Source: a bacterium (GTDB taxonomy: Bacteria; ARS69). From it: 22,043 bases of DNA. Positions 15,801 to 22,043 of the stretch are shown piece by piece (position 1 is the first letter of the stretch; every line of letters begins with the position of its first letter). Position numbers and translations under genes: made by a program. The notes beneath the pieces were generated by a model, which saw only the letters and a list, made by a program, of their open reading frames with translations, was not told the DNA's origin and did not search any database. The stretch is from contig JALGZO010000584.1 in the NCBI GenBank assembly GCA_025774865.1, positions 1 through 22,043 on the forward strand, given 5' to 3'.

Positions 15801-16097
15801 GACGAATGGCGTGATCCCGTCGCTGTAGTTCAGGCCGCTGCCCTTGGGGACCTCGGCCGAGTGAAAGACACTCAAGTCCACGTTGCCGGGATCCGGCGGG
15901 TAGTCGCCCACCATTCCGTAGTTCCAGAACACGGTGCGGATGTTGCTCGCGTCGTGGATTCCCGAACGCTCCGCACCGAGACGGCCGCGCTCGTTCTCGG
16001 GCACGGTGGGCTCCAGGTCGGCCCCCGCTCGCGGGATGGCCACGAGAGCCCAAAGGGCGCCCGCCGCCAGGACCGTTGTGCCGCCGCGCGCTCGCAT
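12813..16097 (-). CDS. Large secreted protein with fibronectin-III-like segment and C-terminal sorting domain
   Basis: A 1094-residue protein with a signal peptide (residues 1-26, hydrophobic TTVLAAGALWALVAI). Residues 50-555 form a large domain I do not recognise, rich in Asp, Asn and aromatics. It has Asp-rich loops that look like calcium sites (DGVDNDEDGITDE near 338-350) and two or three cysteines near 277 and 318. About 562-695 resembles a fibronectin type III domain (PTVTAEAGDGWVRLSWDD ... YYYAVTAYDYGP). A beta-rich region follows with a second Asp-rich loop (DVDSDGTLSHRND). About 1010-1094 is a T9SS-like sorting domain (VPNPYIG...IRIYTVRGELVQTL...PGLYIFHA...KFAVIK). The ATG (16097) overlaps the receptor's TGA by one base (TGATG) with GGGAGG about 6 bases upstream. 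Open frame continues further upstream inside the receptor gene, but that is a shadow frame. Placement right after the receptor suggests a partner lipoprotein-like role. Confidence 0.88.
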   Translation of the reverse strand: MRARGGTTVLAAGALWALVAIPRAGADLEPTVPENERGRLGAERSGIHDASNIRTVFWNYGMVGDYPPDPGNVDLSVFHSAEVPKGSGLNYSDGITPFVLAKITQNNGVETHIMETGFRERQGISPQFNRVMRFEPRPGFFQPDPVLNPARSPAISNDPRTWPDSWPDKRTDGDDPGWADSWNGYFGKQIVADQESYMVMDDNFYDAWDFTPDSRDPTRRGLGLRIEVRGFQWSNPQARNVIFWHYDITNEGTTDYDDNIIFGLYMDSGVGGSTLSCDGIFESDDDNAFFNREFDERVINLVYTWDRFGHGRSLSSGCATTGYLGYAYLETPGNFLDGVDNDEDGITDETRDTGPGLLLESQGAIDAYLAGNYDVGRFEITYGPLANRPAYRNARWWTGDEDLDWVAELHDTGADGLTGTGDTGEGDGVPTEGEPNFDRTDLHESDQIGLTGFRLNRIAAGQGNPNPQIDDILFFTNNANWPERLYEQFTDPDPSVRFGAPVAENYNIGFLFASGPFTLKAGQRERFSLALAFGADLSELRRTVQTVQQIYDANYRFAVPPKRPTVTAEAGDGWVRLSWDDVAERSADPVTGEIDFEGYRVYRSTDPEFRDPQVITTGTGSGPIGNGKPIAQFDLDNDRSGFSEQSVEGVSYFLGTNSGITHTWTDYSVTNGQLYYYAVTAYDYGPSSPGAEVAFYPSENAIAVSRTLRGGFVAPPNVVAVRPNPRIAGYVPAGVEAATQREGDGTGTVAVEVVNSELVPNGHVFEISFQSDPSEVRATSYTLRDLDTDEVFFDTGNDLDGRGIGPVGSGVLPVVYTPATVEVDREATGFAAGSPTNATLAVSYKGEGLSINERRPGFPDDITVVFHDVVVDTSDSLDVQLPDYLPAKFEIFAHTVHGEIKLDFGFRDVDSDGTLSHRNDRIDIVAYDQSAPPTAFDRRWRLELAVPLPSPLQPPAAGDSFELVLTKPLGFEDVFTFETRGEKVDPGQAKVEFAPYVVPNPYIGSASFEPERFGISGRGERRLEFRGLPAECTIRIYTVRGELVQTLRHEGSSAGFVEWDLRTKDNLDVAPGLYIFHADGGAVGAATGKFAVIK

Positions 16098-18754
16098 CAC
16101 GAGCCTCCCGATCCGAAGCTGATCCCGAGTTCGATCCGGCGAGGTCCGAAGTAGCGGGTCGGGTCGGCCAGCGTGACGCGGTCCGCGACCGGATTCCTCG
16201 AATAGAAGGGACTTCCGGAGCTCTCGAAAACGAAACCGTTGAAGAACCGCGCATCGAAGAGGTTGAACACCCGGCCGAACACACTGAGCCGCGACCCGAG
16301 GCCTCGGATCTCTTTCTCCGCGCGCAGGTCGACGAGCATTCCGCTCGGCCTCCGAGCCGAGTTCGCGAGCTGATCGAGACCGAACGCCTGCTCGATGATC
16401 GGCGTGTACGGCTGACCGCTCGCAGCCTTCACGATCGTACTGAACGAGTAGTTCCCAGGATCCGACAGCCCCAGCACCAGGTTGAACGTGTGTCGCTGGT
16501 CCCAGCTGAACGGGATGCGACGGGGGCGCGCGTCCTCGCCAGCCTCGGTCCGGTTCAGCGTCTCCTCCGGGTCGCTGGCGTTGCCCACCGCGCGCAGCCA
16601 CGTGTAGTCGATCGCGACCTCCGCCGGTCCGATCCGTCGGTGATCGAGGGCAACCGTGAACCCGAACACGTTCCCGAAATCGACGTTCGTCAAGCGCACG
16701 TACTGGGCGTCGTTGTAGGTGGAGATGTACTCGACCCCCAGCAGGTCCCTGATGTCCTTGTAGAAGACGGTGACGTCTCCGCCGAAATCCCGCGAGAACA
16801 CGTGCCGGTATCCCATCTCGTACTGCACCGTCTTCTCGGGCTTCACGTCGGGATTCCCCAGGACGGCGGGGATCACTCCGGCCTGGAGAGTCGTGAGGAC
16901 CGCGTAATCCGCATTGTTGAAGATGTCGCCGACCGCCGGGAACTGGTTGAAGTGACCGTACGCGAAGTGAACGGATCCCCGGTCGAGGATCGGGTACGCC
17001 ACTCCGAGCCGGGGAGAGAGCGGCGCCTTGATCGTCGTTTCCCGCGGCGTCGATTCCGGAGCGCCGGTGATCGCGTTCGCGGGGTTCGCGAGGTCGGAGG
17101 GAATCGTCGCGCGGGCATTGAAGTAGTCGAGCCTGAGCCCCGCCCTCACCATGAGGTCGGCCCATTCGATCTGGTCCTGCACGAACGCGGCTCCGAGGTG
17201 TGGATAATACGTCCGTACGAGAGGAAACTCGGGCGAGTCGTCGACCACGCGGTCGACGATCTGTCGACCACTCTCGATCACGAGTCGGAGGTGACCCCCC
17301 GGGGTTCCGAACTGGACCTCGGGCCGGTGAAACTCGCCTCCGATCTTGACGTGGTGCTTCGACGTCACGAGGCTCGTGAGAGTGGCCTTGTAGACTCGGT
17401 CGTCCGTTCTCTGGCGAAAACGGGTGAACTCGACCCCGGTCAGCACGTCGCCCGTCACGGGATCGATGAGCGGGTTCCTGGCCGCGTCGTAACGGGGGTC
17501 GAATACGTCCTCGTAGACGTAGTCCTGATAGTCGAAGTAGTTCTGTCGCACGCTCAGATCGAGATACATCAGTCGGCTGAACGAGTAGGTGACGTCGAGT
17601 CCGTGGGAAATCGAGAACGTCGTCTGCTCGGAGAGTCCGTCCGGATTGTTACGGAAACGGAAGTCGCGGGATCCGAAGTCGAGGCTCTGCCCCGCGATGT
17701 CGTTGACGATGGCCTGGTAGCTCGCCTTCGTGTTCGGGATCGACGTGTTCGTCAACTTCACCAATCCGGATTTTTCCCGTGCGAAACCCAGCGGTACTTC
17801 CGCACCGTCCCCGGTGGGAAACCGTGTGCCGTGCTCGAGGCTGACCGAGTCGGACGGTACGAAGGTGCGCGTACCGTACACGTATTCGTCCAGTGAGTAG
17901 TAGCGCCCGCTCAGGAAGAAGACCGTGTCGGGGATCGGCACGGGGCCACTCAACGTCCCCTGGTAGCTCTGGACGTCACCCGGGCGAAACGTCGACTCGA
18001 TGATCCGATTGTCCCCGTAGAGGAAGCCACCCGCCAAGACCTCACCGCTCCATTGGAAATCGGGCGTTCCCTCCTTGAGGACGGCGTTCACGACCCCGCT
18101 CATGGCCTGGCCGTACTCGGCGTCGAAGGTCCCGCTGATGACCTGGACTTCCTGCAGCAGCGACCGGTCGAGCCGGAGCACCGAGGAGTTGTCGTAGAGG
18201 TTGTTCACGCTGACGCCGTCAACTTGATACTGCACCTCGCCCAGACGCCCGCCGCGAAAGTGCCCGTCGACGACCCCGGCTTGCAGGTTGACGATGTCGT
18301 CGAGATCCTGCACGGGCAGGGATTTGATCACGTCGGCGCTGATGTTCGACTGGGAGCTCGTGAGGAAGAGGTCGACCGGGGGGCGCTCTGCGACCACGAT
18401 GACCTCCTCTATCGCACCGGCCGCGCCGAGCTGGACGTGTTGCCAGGTCGTGAGGTCGGCGGAAACGACGACTTCCTGGATCCGGACCGTCTCGTAGCCC
18501 GCTCCCGTCACCCGCAACTCGTAGGTCCCGGAGGGAACGTTGAGGATGACGTACGATCCGTCTTCGCCCGCTTCGGCCTGGAACGCCCGGCCCACGATGC
18601 CGACCGTGGCGTGCGCGACCGGATCGCCCACCCGGTCGACGATCGTGCCGGTGATCTTTCCGGTCGTGCCCGCCCAGAGCTGGCTGGCCGGCAGCGCCGC
18701 GAGCAATGAGATACAGGACGCTCGCAGGAGCCGTCGGGCCGAGCTGCCGATCAC
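16097..18754 (-). CDS. TonB-dependent outer-membrane receptor with carboxypeptidase-regulatory-like domain
   Basis: An 885-residue receptor. Signal peptide (CISLLAALPASQLWAG), then a carboxypeptidase-regulatory-like beta-sandwich (about 32-113: GKITGTIVDRVGDPVAHATV ... GSYVILNVPSGTYELRVTGAGY), a plug domain (about 125-235: AERPPVDLF, VKSLPVQDLDDIVNLQAGV-like, VQYQVDGVSVNNLYDN, TFDAEYGQAMSGVVNAV), and a 22-stranded barrel to the end. It should import an oligosaccharide or other large ligand with TonB-ExbB-ExbD energy; these genes are not here. The last strand (RRIELGISF) is followed by GSGGS, not the usual terminal aromatic. The start is GTG: GGGAG lies 7 bases from the GTG at 18754 but only 1 base from the GTG at 18760, so 18754 is preferred. 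The preceding gene ends 13 bases upstream. Confidence 0.94.
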   Translation of the reverse strand: MIGSSARRLLRASCISLLAALPASQLWAGTTGKITGTIVDRVGDPVAHATVGIVGRAFQAEAGEDGSYVILNVPSGTYELRVTGAGYETVRIQEVVVSADLTTWQHVQLGAAGAIEEVIVVAERPPVDLFLTSSQSNISADVIKSLPVQDLDDIVNLQAGVVDGHFRGGRLGEVQYQVDGVSVNNLYDNSSVLRLDRSLLQEVQVISGTFDAEYGQAMSGVVNAVLKEGTPDFQWSGEVLAGGFLYGDNRIIESTFRPGDVQSYQGTLSGPVPIPDTVFFLSGRYYSLDEYVYGTRTFVPSDSVSLEHGTRFPTGDGAEVPLGFAREKSGLVKLTNTSIPNTKASYQAIVNDIAGQSLDFGSRDFRFRNNPDGLSEQTTFSISHGLDVTYSFSRLMYLDLSVRQNYFDYQDYVYEDVFDPRYDAARNPLIDPVTGDVLTGVEFTRFRQRTDDRVYKATLTSLVTSKHHVKIGGEFHRPEVQFGTPGGHLRLVIESGRQIVDRVVDDSPEFPLVRTYYPHLGAAFVQDQIEWADLMVRAGLRLDYFNARATIPSDLANPANAITGAPESTPRETTIKAPLSPRLGVAYPILDRGSVHFAYGHFNQFPAVGDIFNNADYAVLTTLQAGVIPAVLGNPDVKPEKTVQYEMGYRHVFSRDFGGDVTVFYKDIRDLLGVEYISTYNDAQYVRLTNVDFGNVFGFTVALDHRRIGPAEVAIDYTWLRAVGNASDPEETLNRTEAGEDARPRRIPFSWDQRHTFNLVLGLSDPGNYSFSTIVKAASGQPYTPIIEQAFGLDQLANSARRPSGMLVDLRAEKEIRGLGSRLSVFGRVFNLFDARFFNGFVFESSGSPFYSRNPVADRVTLADPTRYFGPRRIELGISFGSGGS

Positions 18755-18767
18755 ACTCACTCTCCCT

Positions 18768-20672
18768 CTATTTCAAGAGGACGGTCTTCCCGTTGAGCGA
18801 CGTCCGAAGCGCACCGCTCTGCGGATCCAGCAGCTTGAGGCGGTAAAGGTAGACGCCCGCCGCCCTTCCGTTCCCGCGGAAGGACAGCTCGCGCACGCCG
18901 GGATCGAGCACTCCGACCGCCCGACTCTCGACGAGCCGTCCGGCCACGTCGAACACCTCGAAGTGGACCCGGCTCGAGTGCGGCACCGAGAACTGAATCG
19001 TCGCGCGTCTCCCCGGGTTCGGATAGCTGCGCGCCCATGCGTCGTTGCTGGCCACGCCCGCGACCTCGTGGACGCCCACCGGGGACGGCGCGAGGTACGC
19101 CCAGACCGGGCAGCACTCGTCTTCGTACTCGCGGTACCACCAAGTTCGTGTTCCGTAGCTGTCCGTGGTCGGGATGAAAGAGTCCCCATCGAGCAGGTTG
19201 ACCCCGACGAACAATCGGCCGTCTCCCAGGCCGGCCGGGTAGCCGAGCCCCTTCAGGTCGATCTCGAGCTCCGCCGTGTAGCCCGTGTCGGGGACCATGC
19301 CGAGCGTGTCGACGACCGTCCCCGGTTTGAGCTCGATCGCGACCTGCGCGTCACCCTGGCCGATCAGCGTCGCCAGGTAATCCTGGGGCAGCGCCGAGCC
19401 GTCGGCGTCGACCTGGAACGAGATCCGACGACTCATGAGCTGGTTGTCGTTACCCCGGAGGTCGTATTCGTTCAGCGTGATGAGGAAGCCGTCCCAGCGA
19501 TCGAACGAAGTGTGATGCTGCACCACGAGATCATTCACGTCGAAGCCGAAATAAAGGAAGTCCCCTTGGTGAAAGATCTTCACCTCGGCGTCGCCGGGAT
19601 CGACGACGAACGCGAGCAAGCTCCCGACGATCGCCGGCTGGAACTGCCCGGCCCGGTACGGGCCGACGGCCTCGTAGGTTTGCCTCAATGCGTCGTCGTC
19701 GAAACGGATATCGAACGTGTGAACCGTCGGATCGCTCCAGATCGCTTCCGACGGATCTCCGTCGATCGTGGGCGGCGAGCCGTCGACCTGCGCGATGACG
19801 AGCTCGGGGCCGACGTCCGGCACGGGGCCGGATGTCGTGGTCACGGTCGGGTTCGCATGAATGCGAACTTCGCTGTACCACGCCGCGTTGCCCCACGGGG
19901 ACTGCCACCAGACGCGGTTCGTGGTGAATTTCGGGCCATCGAACGGCCAGAACCAGTCGGAGTCGTAGATCGAGATGTTCCACTCGATGATGTCGCCGCC
20001 AGACTGCGTGACGTTGTAGCCCATCGCGGCGACGTTGAAGCGCATTTCGACCGTGTAGCTCTCATCGATCGTCGTGTCGTCATTGGAGAGGCCGTCCACG
20101 ACGGTGACGGCGTCCCAGTTCGCGATCTGCACCGGCGTCCGCGGCGACCCGGGAGGCCACTCCGCCCATATCCCGACGAAGCCCGGAGATCGACCGGCGG
20201 GCTGCGGGTCGGGGCCGGTCACGGTCGTGTCGGGATACCACCATGAGTAGAAGTACTCGGCCGGCGGCTTCGGGGCTCCCGGATCGGCGTGGTTCTTGAT
20301 CGCCATCAACAAGCCGTCGAAGCGATTGAACTCCACCGAACCGCCGACGGAGGAATCGCTCACCACGGCGCCCAGGTAGAGCTCGTTGCCGATGACGAGG
20401 AACTTCAGCGTGGCGGACGTGGGATCAGACGGGACGAATTGCCCCGCCTCGACCTTCCAGCCGCTCCCGGGGATGCCGGCGTCCTGTTCCCACTGGATCG
20501 TCATCGACTCCGCCTGCGCCCACTCCGCCTCGTCGAGCACGCCGTCGAGCGTGATGGGGCCCGTGGCGGTCCGGGCCCAGATGAGGTCTTCCCTCGCGAC
20601 TTCCCCGACCGCGGGCAGCGCCGCAGCGAGTGTCGTCGCGATCAGCAATGCTGTTACCGGTCCCGTTTTCAT
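18768..20672 (-). CDS. Secreted protein with two CBM9-like domains and a sorting domain
   Basis: A 634-residue protein with a signal peptide (VTALLIATTLAAALPAVGE). Two copies of a CBM9/DOMON-type beta-sandwich are marked by repeated openings: ITLDGVLDEAEWAQAE (about 40-55) and PTIDGDPSEAIWSDP (about 285-300). Each is followed by a strand-rich body containing YLGAVVSD or FLYFGFDVND and RFDGLL or RWDGFL. The C-terminus (about 545-634: SYPNPGRRATIQFSV...FDVAGRLVESR...GVYLYRLKL...KTVLLK) is a T9SS type A-like domain. CBM9 domains bind sugar chain ends; here I infer a surface glycan-binding role like SusE/F. The ATG at 20672 overlaps the LacI TGA (ATGA) and has AGGAGG about 9 bases upstream. Open frame continues to 21308 through the LacI gene, but that is a shadow frame. 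Confidence 0.9.
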   Translation of the reverse strand: MKTGPVTALLIATTLAAALPAVGEVAREDLIWARTATGPITLDGVLDEAEWAQAESMTIQWEQDAGIPGSGWKVEAGQFVPSDPTSATLKFLVIGNELYLGAVVSDSSVGGSVEFNRFDGLLMAIKNHADPGAPKPPAEYFYSWWYPDTTVTGPDPQPAGRSPGFVGIWAEWPPGSPRTPVQIANWDAVTVVDGLSNDDTTIDESYTVEMRFNVAAMGYNVTQSGGDIIEWNISIYDSDWFWPFDGPKFTTNRVWWQSPWGNAAWYSEVRIHANPTVTTTSGPVPDVGPELVIAQVDGSPPTIDGDPSEAIWSDPTVHTFDIRFDDDALRQTYEAVGPYRAGQFQPAIVGSLLAFVVDPGDAEVKIFHQGDFLYFGFDVNDLVVQHHTSFDRWDGFLITLNEYDLRGNDNQLMSRRISFQVDADGSALPQDYLATLIGQGDAQVAIELKPGTVVDTLGMVPDTGYTAELEIDLKGLGYPAGLGDGRLFVGVNLLDGDSFIPTTDSYGTRTWWYREYEDECCPVWAYLAPSPVGVHEVAGVASNDAWARSYPNPGRRATIQFSVPHSSRVHFEVFDVAGRLVESRAVGVLDPGVRELSFRGNGRAAGVYLYRLKLLDPQSGALRTSLNGKTVLLK

Positions 20673-21760
20673 GGTTGGGGGCCTCCTGCCTGGTTTGGAT
20701 GAGGACGGGTTCGCTTCCGTACCGGTCGGCTGTCCCGCCGTGACGCGGATCCGCGCGCTATCAGCCGGGAGCCGCACGAGTCCCGCACCACGAGAGGAGC
20801 GGGCAGCACTTCGTGCTTGGACTCCGGAGGGCCGTCGGATCTCAGCGATGAGATCAGAAGACGCACCGCCCGCGCCCCCAGTTCGTAGGCGTCGACGTGC
20901 ACGGTCGTGAGCGGCGGACTCAGGTAACGCGCGATCGCGATGTCGTCGAATCCGACCACGGCCAAGTCCCGCGGAATCTGGATGCGGCGCAGCGCGAGCG
21001 CACTGACCAGCCCGACCGCCATCGAATCGTTCGCCGCGAACACCGCGGACGGAAGGGAGCCCTGTCGAACGATCTCCTCCACGATTTCGTAACCCGAGGC
21101 TTCCGTGAAGTCTCCGCGAAACTCGAGCGCGGACGACGGCTCGACTTCCGCGTTGCGCAAAGCGTCCCGGTAGCCGCGAAGCCGCTCCGCAGCGTCCGCA
21201 TTGCCCGCCGGCCCGGCGAGCGTCGCGATATGGCGGTGACCGAGCGCCAGCAAGTGTCCCGTGGCGGAGTAGGCACCGTCGAAGTTCGCGATCGACACGG
21301 CGCTGCACCCGGTGACGTCGAAGCGCGGGTTCAGCAGGACGACCGGAAACGTCTGCTTGATTCGATCGATCCCATGCGCCGAGCCGGCGTCCGGCGACAT
21401 GATGACCAGTCCGTCGATTCGCCCTTGCATCGACCGCGCGGCGGATAGGACGGTGTCAGTGTCGGCGTGAGAACTGGAAATGAGTGTCTGGAAGCTCTGC
21501 TCACGCGCGGCGTGGTCGAGGCCGCGGATGACCTCGGAGAAGAACTCCCCGTGGAGATCGGGGAGGAGCACGCCGAGCGTGTGAGTCCGGCGGGTGCTGA
21601 GACTCCGCGCCGCCCCGTTCGGCCAGTAGTCCAGTGCGTCCGCCGCGGCTCCGACCCGCTGTCGCGTCGCTTCGCTGACTCGGGCGCTGCCGTTGAGAGC
21701 GCGCGACACCGTGGCGATCGAGACTTCCGCCGCCCGGGCGACGTCGCGGATGGTAGCCAA
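20669..21760 (-). CDS. LacI-family transcriptional regulator
   Basis: A 363-residue regulator. The N-terminal helix-turn-helix with hinge helix is complete (TIRDVARAAEVSIATVSRA, residues 3-21, then NG and ALDYWPNGAARSL). Residues about 60-330 are a periplasmic-binding-protein-like sugar-sensing domain (LGVLLPDLHGEFFSEVIRG ... FAANDSMAVGLVSAL ... VVGFDDIAIARYLSPPLTTV). A 30-residue basic tail (ARGSASRRDSRPVRKRTRP) is extra for the family. The start is TTG at 21760 with GGGAGA about 5 bases upstream. Its stop overlaps the CBM9 gene's start (ATGA), so regulator and first structural gene are made together. A perfect palindrome 75-88 bases upstream is the probable operator, implying autoregulation and operon-wide control by a sugar ligand. 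Confidence 0.95.
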   Translation of the reverse strand: MATIRDVARAAEVSIATVSRALNGSARVSEATRQRVGAAADALDYWPNGAARSLSTRRTHTLGVLLPDLHGEFFSEVIRGLDHAAREQSFQTLISSSHADTDTVLSAARSMQGRIDGLVIMSPDAGSAHGIDRIKQTFPVVLLNPRFDVTGCSAVSIANFDGAYSATGHLLALGHRHIATLAGPAGNADAAERLRGYRDALRNAEVEPSSALEFRGDFTEASGYEIVEEIVRQGSLPSAVFAANDSMAVGLVSALALRRIQIPRDLAVVGFDDIAIARYLSPPLTTVHVDAYELGARAVRLLISSLRSDGPPESKHEVLPAPLVVRDSCGSRLIARGSASRRDSRPVRKRTRPHPNQAGGPQP

Positions 21761-21834
21761 CTGATTCTCCCACAGGGTGTTCCACGATCCGAGCTCGGTA
21801 GCTTCCGGGCACGTCTCCGACGACGGAAACGGTA

Positions 21835-21848
21835 TGTAAACGTTTACA
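21835..21848. promoter_or_regulatory. LacI-type operator
   Basis: TGTAAACGTTTACA is a perfect 14-bp palindrome with a central CG, the classic shape of LacI/GalR-family operators. It lies 75 bases before the LacI start and covers the predicted -10. I found no second copy of this palindrome in the window. Confidence 0.8.
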
Positions 21849-21870
21849 CGAAACTGGGGGTCTCCGTCAA
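21843..21870 (-). promoter_or_regulatory. Predicted promoter of the glycan operon
   Basis: On the minus strand TTGACG (21870-21865, 5 of 6 to the -35 consensus) and TGTAAA (21848-21843, 4 of 6 to the -10) are 16 bases apart. The -10 is inside the operator palindrome, so a bound repressor would exclude polymerase. Confidence 0.55.
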
Positions 21871-22003
21871 CTCCGCCAAGACCTTCCCCATCTTGGCTGG
21901 AATCGGCAAGGGCTGGCGCCGGGGGGCCGGCTCGCGATGTCGAGGCCTCGGTGGGGGTCCGATGCGACCACCGGCCGCGGGTGCGCTACTCTCAGGAACT
22001 CTG

Positions 22004-22043
22004 GTGAGCGTGGATCCGGCCCGGCGGTTTCGGGCCGACCCAT
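22004..22043 (+). CDS. Possible 5' start of a divergent gene, cut by the right edge
   Basis: GTG at 22004 follows AGGA (21994-21997) with 6 bases between, and TACTCT (21986-21991 region) upstream could be a -10. The 13 visible codons (VSVDPARRFRADP) run open to the edge. The region 21871-22003 otherwise shows no gene that I can support. Too little sequence to name a product, and the start may be chance. Confidence 0.2.
   Translation, partial: MSVDPARRFRADP

Noticed and set aside
13347-16154. A 935-codon open frame on the plus strand
   Set aside because: Antisense to the 1094-residue secreted protein, repetitive in Val/Arg/Glu and without a ribosome site or domain; an artefact of codon bias.
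16098-17165. Upstream extension of the 1094-residue protein's frame
   Set aside because: It runs inside the receptor gene in another frame and reads as Arg/Gly-rich shadow sequence; the signal peptide and ribosome site place the true start at 16097.
20673-21308. Upstream extension of the CBM9 protein's frame
   Set aside because: It lies inside the LacI gene; the signal peptide and AGGAGG place the start at 20672.
21866-22043. A short minus-strand frame entering from the right edge (ATGGGTCGGCCC... to TGA near 21866)
   Set aside because: About 58 codons, Arg/Pro-rich, ends inside the predicted -35, and no domain or ribosome site is visible; it looks like intergenic sequence.
1-22043. tRNA, rRNA, insertion sequences, CRISPR repeats, riboswitches
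   Set aside because: No regularly spaced direct repeats, transposase-like proteins, terminal inverted repeats or RNA-gene sequence were found; the gaps between genes are too short to hold most of these.

Overview
The window is GC-rich bacterial DNA, densely packed and almost entirely transcribed on the minus strand. It looks like a Gram-negative bacterium of the FCB sphere (Candidatus Eisenbacteria, Gemmatimonadota, Latescibacterota and similar). The reasons are a TonB-dependent receptor with a carboxypeptidase-regulatory-like domain, a PorV/PorQ-family outer-membrane protein, three proteins with type IX-like C-terminal sorting domains, and a Ser/Thr kinase fused to a WD40-like beta-propeller. 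The phylum is inferred from gene style only. I see no rRNA, tRNA, insertion sequence or CRISPR array, and no gene-free stretch over 300 bases.

Reading leftwards from the right edge (the direction of transcription), 21870 to about 9179 appears to be one transcription unit. It starts at a promoter whose -10 is covered by a perfect 14-bp LacI-type palindrome, and it ends at a perfect 11-bp hairpin. It encodes, in order: a LacI-family regulator, a two-domain CBM9-like secreted protein, a TonB-dependent receptor, an unfamiliar 1094-residue secreted protein with a fibronectin-III-like segment, a PorV/PorQ-family protein, a PF10091 'glucoamylase' (GH144-like, the family containing endo-beta-1,2-glucanases), and a 271-residue secreted protein of unknown function. 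Junctions are overlaps of 4 and 1 bases or gaps of 7 to 12 bases, except 78 bases before the last gene. I read this as a glycan-utilisation locus without SusD. Glycan-binding, outer-membrane transport and hydrolase functions are all present, with T9SS-type targeting and local LacI control. The substrate (beta-1,2-glucan or another beta-glucan) is inferred.

Region 9154 to 3860 holds a membrane-anchored SGNH hydrolase with TPR-like repeats, a Ser/Thr protein kinase with a periplasmic-type beta-propeller, and a small YIP1-family membrane protein coupled to the kinase.

Region 3840 to 693 is the arginine operon argR-argG-argH. It is led by two tandem ARG boxes that overlap the predicted promoter, so ArgR probably represses its own operon. 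A small DUF2752 membrane protein follows, and its 3' end overlaps the 3' end of a convergent plus-strand gene that enters from the left edge.
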